From the NCBI RefSeq assembly GCF_026262505.1, contig NC_067206.1, positions 8,274,879-8,338,878 on the forward strand: a stretch of 64,000 nt of DNA, written 5' to 3'. This document shows, one piece after another, positions 60,069-64,000 of this stretch. The number at the start of each line of letters is the position of its first letter. Position 1 is the stretch's first letter. This DNA is from Trichomonas vaginalis G3 (Eukaryota > Parabasalia > Trichomonadida > Trichomonadidae). The notes below the pieces were generated by a model that ran no database searches, was not told the origin of the DNA, and saw only the letters and a program-made list of their open reading frames with translations. A program made the position numbers and the translations under genes.

Positions 60069-62475
60069 AAACAGAAATTCATCAAAAGTGACACCTCAGA
60101 AAAGCTATAATATTGAATTTTTGGAACTTTTGATAGAGCACGTTTTTAAATATTAATTAAAGTAAATGTATATTTCGTAAAGATTCTTTTTAATAAAAAA
60201 TAAAATTTTGAAGAAGAACACAAAATCTTCTGAAAAATAATATCACATAAACTCATATTATTTTCTAATATATAACTATTTTATATAAAAATCAAATTCA
60301 ATGATCTTAAAAGCGAAGGATAAACCTCAAAATTTACGAATATAATGAGTGGGAATATAATGCTTATCTATCATAAAACCATATGAAATATCAATTTTTG
60401 CTTTACGCCTAATTTTTGACGACAATTAGCAAAAAATGTTAAATGTTAACACTCAGTCCATTTGAATATGAAAAATAAAATTGACTTTGATTAAATGTTT
60501 TTATTTATCATGCAATTCTTCTTGCGACCAAAGATTTGAATAAAATTTCAAAAAATAAGATAGCTTAAAAATAATATACGGTAGTGTTTACTAATAGATG
60601 AATAGTATATAAATTCTATTAAAATGGATTTGATCCAAAAAGATATATAAAATTTGATCATAAATAAAATTGTTTAGAAGTCATTTAAAATGATGTAATT
60701 ATTCAAATTTTGCTAAAACCCATTCCTCTTTGATATATAACTCCCATTTTTGCATTTCTGGCTCGTACCAAAATTTTGAAACTTCGAATAATTCGTTAGG
60801 AGTGTAATTACTATTCGTTTTTGGATTAATATCGAGAGATAAATGTGGTGTATTGTTGTATTTTTCAATGAACTGCTGAACTGAGTCCTTGATTTGTTGA
60901 ATATCATCCAACTCGTCTGGCAAAAACTTTTCTAAGCTTGGCCACAGGCGCTCCACCTTGCCGTTCTGTCTTGGCATATACGGCAAGGTGTGCTTCCAAA
61001 CTATTCCGTTTTCCTGCATAACCTGGCCGAATTCACCGCGGTTTTCACCGCCGTTATCGGTCCAGATGCAGTAAGGGATAAACTCCTCTAAAAGTTTTCT
61101 TAAAATATTCGCTGTTGAGTTGGAAGACTTGTTTTTCAATAATTTAGTTTTGAGAACTTTACGTGTCATATCATTCAATATGGCAAAGAATGGAAAAGAA
61201 ACATTACCGTGAAGGTAATGAATATCGCAGTGCCATATCAAATTCTTTGATATGGCACGATATTTGGTAGGTGGATCTGCTGGTTTGTAATCTCTTTTTG
61301 AAGATAAACCTGATTCCATCATAAATTTTTCCACTTGATGAGGCTTTATTTTTTGTAAATTGTCAAAAATTTGATCTTTTGTCAAATCTTCTATATTTTC
61401 AAATTCTTTTGCAATTTCTTCTTTTTCTTTCTCACAATCGGGATTTTGAACAATATTTTGAAACCTTTTAATCAATAAATAAGTTTTTGAAATTCCTCCT
61501 TTATATTGTGAAACACAAGAATTAATTAATTGTTTTTGTTCAAATGTTGGTGGATTTGGTTTTCTGCCGCGACTAACTTTTGGTAATTCGATTTCTTGAA
61601 GTTGAAATGCTCTTCTTATTGTATTTTCGGCAACATTCAATTTAATTTTACCATTTTCCAATTCAACTTCCTTTCCCACACTTTTGTAATATTCACCTTC
61701 TTCTATTCTTCTTTTAGCTTCAAATAGCCATTCTCTGTTTATAGATTTGGCAGTAGTCATAAAAGTGGTCCTTCTTTTGTGATAAGATTCAAATTTGAAT
61801 GTGGATGATAAATAAAAATCAAAAATAATTGTTATAATTTAAATGAAGAAGTAATTTAAAACGATTTTATTTATGATCAAATTTTATATATTTTTTTGGA
61901 TCAAATCCATTTTAATAGAATTTATATACTATTCATCTATTAGTAAACACTACCGTATATTATTTTTAAGCTATCTTATTTTTTGAAATTTTATTCAAAT
62001 CTTTGGTCGCAAGAAGAATTGCATGATAAATAAAAACATTTAATCAAAGTCAATTTTATTTTTCATATTCAAATGGACTGAGTGTTAACATTTAACATTT
62101 TTTGCTAATTGTCGTCAAAAATTAGGCGTAAAGCAAAAATTGATATTTCATATGGTTTTATGATAGATAAGCATTATATTCCCACTCATTATATTCGTAA
62201 ATTTTGAGGTTTATCCTTCGCTTTTAAGATCATTGAATTTGATTTTTATATAAAATAGTTATATATTAGAAAATAATATGAGTTTATGTGATATTATTTT
62301 TCAGAAGATTTCATTCTATATGCCTATGAAAAGTACTCTCAAAACTAACTTTTTCCTAATTATAATTAAATCTAGAATATTGTATTATGCTTAGTGTTAT
62401 TTCATTTTTCTCATTCAATTTAGAATTTACAAATGTCAAAAATTGAGAGCTGTCACTTTTGATGAATTTCTGTTT
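60069..62475 (-). mobile_element. 2.4-kb DD35E transposon (U7)
   Basis: Same ends. The right arm carries GAAATTTTATTC near 61985 and a five-T run near 61964, both the left-arm state, whereas other units have GAACTTTTATTC and usually six T. Confidence 0.85.
60699..61760 (-). CDS. DD35E transposase (U7)
   Basis: 353 aa, translation identical to the other copies. Confidence 0.9.
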   Translation of the reverse strand: MTTAKSINREWLFEAKRRIEEGEYYKSVGKEVELENGKIKLNVAENTIRRAFQLQEIELPKVSRGRKPNPPTFEQKQLINSCVSQYKGGISKTYLLIKRFQNIVQNPDCEKEKEEIAKEFENIEDLTKDQIFDNLQKIKPHQVEKFMMESGLSSKRDYKPADPPTKYRAISKNLIWHCDIHYLHGNVSFPFFAILNDMTRKVLKTKLLKNKSSNSTANILRKLLEEFIPYCIWTDNGGENRGEFGQVMQENGIVWKHTLPYMPRQNGKVERLWPSLEKFLPDELDDIQQIKDSVQQFIEKYNNTPHLSLDINPKTNSNYTPNELFEVSKFWYEPEMQKWELYIKEEWVLAKFE

Positions 62476-62684
62476 ATTACATAGCATTAATAAAAAAATC
62501 ATTTGTTCTGATTAATATTTATCCAATAATAATATATATTCATTTTTGAATTTAATTAGCTTTTTTAAAGCTTAATATTTAATAATATTATTATTCAACA
62601 TTCTTAATAAAATAAGATATATGCTTTATGTCTAATATATGTTTTGTAGAAATTTCGAGGAAATATCAAGGTTTCAACATCACT

Positions 62685-62885
62685 TCACTTCCACCATTTC
62701 GTCTTACGAAAGTTTAATTGTATGATTAAATACTTGGGCCATTCTAATATTTCATCTTTTTGAAATCGATTTTGCTCAATAGGATATGTATTAAAATATT
62801 TTTCCAATGCATCCAATAAATTATCCGTGCCATTTATTGATATATCAAGAAAGTCGTTTTGTTTTGTTTCTATCGGGGTAATACG
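62685..62885 (-). pseudogene. USP-like fragment (end of U7)
   Basis: Same frame as the U0 copy. Confidence 0.48.
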
Positions 62886-62931
62886 ATGTGAAAAGTGACA
62901 AAAATATACTATGATTTATATTTCATTGTAT

Positions 62932-64000
62932 AATAAAGTCGAGAAGGGAGTCCTAACCTTAAGAAAGGGCTCTCTTCTCGACTTTCTGCTGCAATCTCAC
63001 TCGAATTGCGCGTATATACTGCTTCTTTCATTAGAAGTAGTATATACGCGCAACAATATGCCATGGCAAGTGCACTTGTCGCCACTTTTAATGTTTCTCA
63101 AATGCAATGCGGGAAGGAGTGGCAATATAGTACTTGGGTAGTTGTGGAGTTATGTGTTAGGAGAGGGAACAGGACAAATTTGCCACACGGCACTTTTTTT
63201 TAAAAAAAATTAATGGAGCGGAGCGATACTCTGCTGCAGGAGCCCCAAGGCTCCCAATCATTACGAAAGGGAGCCTCAGGGCTCCTGAGAATCCATCAGC
63301 AGAGGCCTTTTCATTTGGCCTCTGCTGATCAAAGATTCGGCGAAGCCATTCTTCGTCTCAGGAGCCCCAAGGCTCCCAATCATTACGAAAGGGAGCCTCA
63401 GGGCTCCTGAGAATCCATCAGCAGAGGCCTTTTCATTTGGCCTCTGCTGATCAAAGATTCGGCGAAGCCATTCTTCGTCTCAGGAGCCCCAAGGCTCCCA
63501 ATCATTACGAAAGGGAGCCTCAGGGCTCCTGAGAATCCATCAGTAGAGGCCTTTTCATTTGGCCTCTGCTGATCAAAGATTCGGCGAAGCCATTCTTCGT
63601 CTCAGGAGCCCCAAGGCTCCCAATCATTACGAAAGGGAGCCTCAGGGCTCCTGAGAATCCATCAGTAGAGGCCTTTTCATTTGGCCTCTGCTGATCAAAG
63701 ATTCGGCGAAGCCATTCTTCGTCTCAGGAGCCCCAAGGCTCCCAATCATTACGAAAGGGAGCCTCAGGGCTCCTGAGAATCCATCAGTAGAGGCCTTTTC
63801 ATTTGGCCTCTGCTGATCAAAGATTCGGCGAAGCCATTCTTCGTCTCAGGAGCCCCAAGGCTCCCAATCATTACGAAAGGGAGCCTCAGGGCTCCTGAGA
63901 AACCTCTTTGAGAAGGTTTTCTTTAAGAAAACCTTCTCAAAGATGATTGTCAGCATTCACTCAAAATCTACCAAGAGTTTCAAAGTTTCAAATCTATCTG
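62932..64000. repeat. Hairpin block of U8 (runs off the window)
   Basis: Same left hairpins and array. The window ends inside the hairpin that follows the 17-bp stem after the array. Confidence 0.8.
63237..63899. repeat. 122-bp hairpin array, 6 copies (U8)
   Basis: Monomers start at 63237, 63359, 63481, 63603, 63725 and 63847; H2 order C, C, T, T, T. Confidence 0.95.

Larger units (their letters stand above)
54110..62890. repeat. Tandem unit U7 (complete, 8,781 bp)
   Basis: It is the same length as U6, with four 122-bp repeats. It differs at two nearby sites in the right inverted arm of the transposon (near 61965 and 61988), where it carries the left-arm version of the sequence. Confidence 0.92.
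62891..64000. repeat. Tandem unit U8 (partial, cut by window end)
   Basis: Only the hairpin block is inside the window, with six 122-bp repeats. The array therefore continues beyond the right edge. Confidence 0.9.

Overview
The window is one long head-to-tail tandem array of an A+T-rich eukaryotic repeat unit (about three-quarters A+T by eye), about 8.8 kb per copy. Counting each unit from an AAAAGTGACA motif, the units begin at 7358, 11828, 20610, 29632, 38778, 45329, 54110 and 62891. Partial units fill 1-7357 and 62891-64000. Complete units are 8,781-9,146 bp, and their length differences come almost entirely from the copy number of an internal 122-bp repeat. Two runs of exactly 100 N (11239-11338 and 41981-42080) are scaffold gaps, each hiding part of a unit. 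No rRNA, tRNA or complete host gene was recognised.

Order within a unit, left to right on +: (1) a hairpin block of about 1 kb made of long inverted repeats around a GC-rich 122-bp tandem array (2-7 copies); (2) a short alpha-helical-looking reading frame without ATG, probably a gene fragment; (3) a decayed integrase-like fossil split by a 305-bp MITE; (4) a stretch with a 34-bp direct duplication; (5) a decayed pogo/Tc5-like (DDE_1) transposase on -; (6) A+T-rich sequence without a recognisable gene; (7) an apparently whole 2.4-kb DNA transposon encoding a 353-aa DD35E integrase-type transposase on -, flanked by 454-bp inverted arms; (8) a short fragment resembling a ubiquitin-specific protease on -. 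The unit is therefore a nest of transposons and gene debris amplified as a macrosatellite.

One unit is interrupted. At 39371-41952 a 2.58-kb element with 23-bp terminal inverted repeats lies in the 122-bp array. It carries an unknown open frame, a nested 621-bp non-autonomous relative of the 2.4-kb transposon, and its own run of long hairpins, including two related domains whose stems differ in sequence yet still pair. A TGTCACTTTT / AAAAGTGACA motif recurs at the ends of the 2.4-kb transposon, its MITE, the 2.58-kb element and the hairpin block. These hairpin-bearing elements are the best candidate here for something undescribed.

The organism is most likely a trichomonad-like parabasalid (moderate confidence). 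The reasons are the A+T bias, the absence of visible introns, the mixture of integrase-type and pogo-like transposons, and an initiator-like CCACTTTT directly before the transposase ATG. Another transposon-rich A+T-rich protist cannot be excluded. The seven 353-aa transposases are identical in translation, so amplification or homogenisation is recent, or the assembly has polished the copies towards each other.
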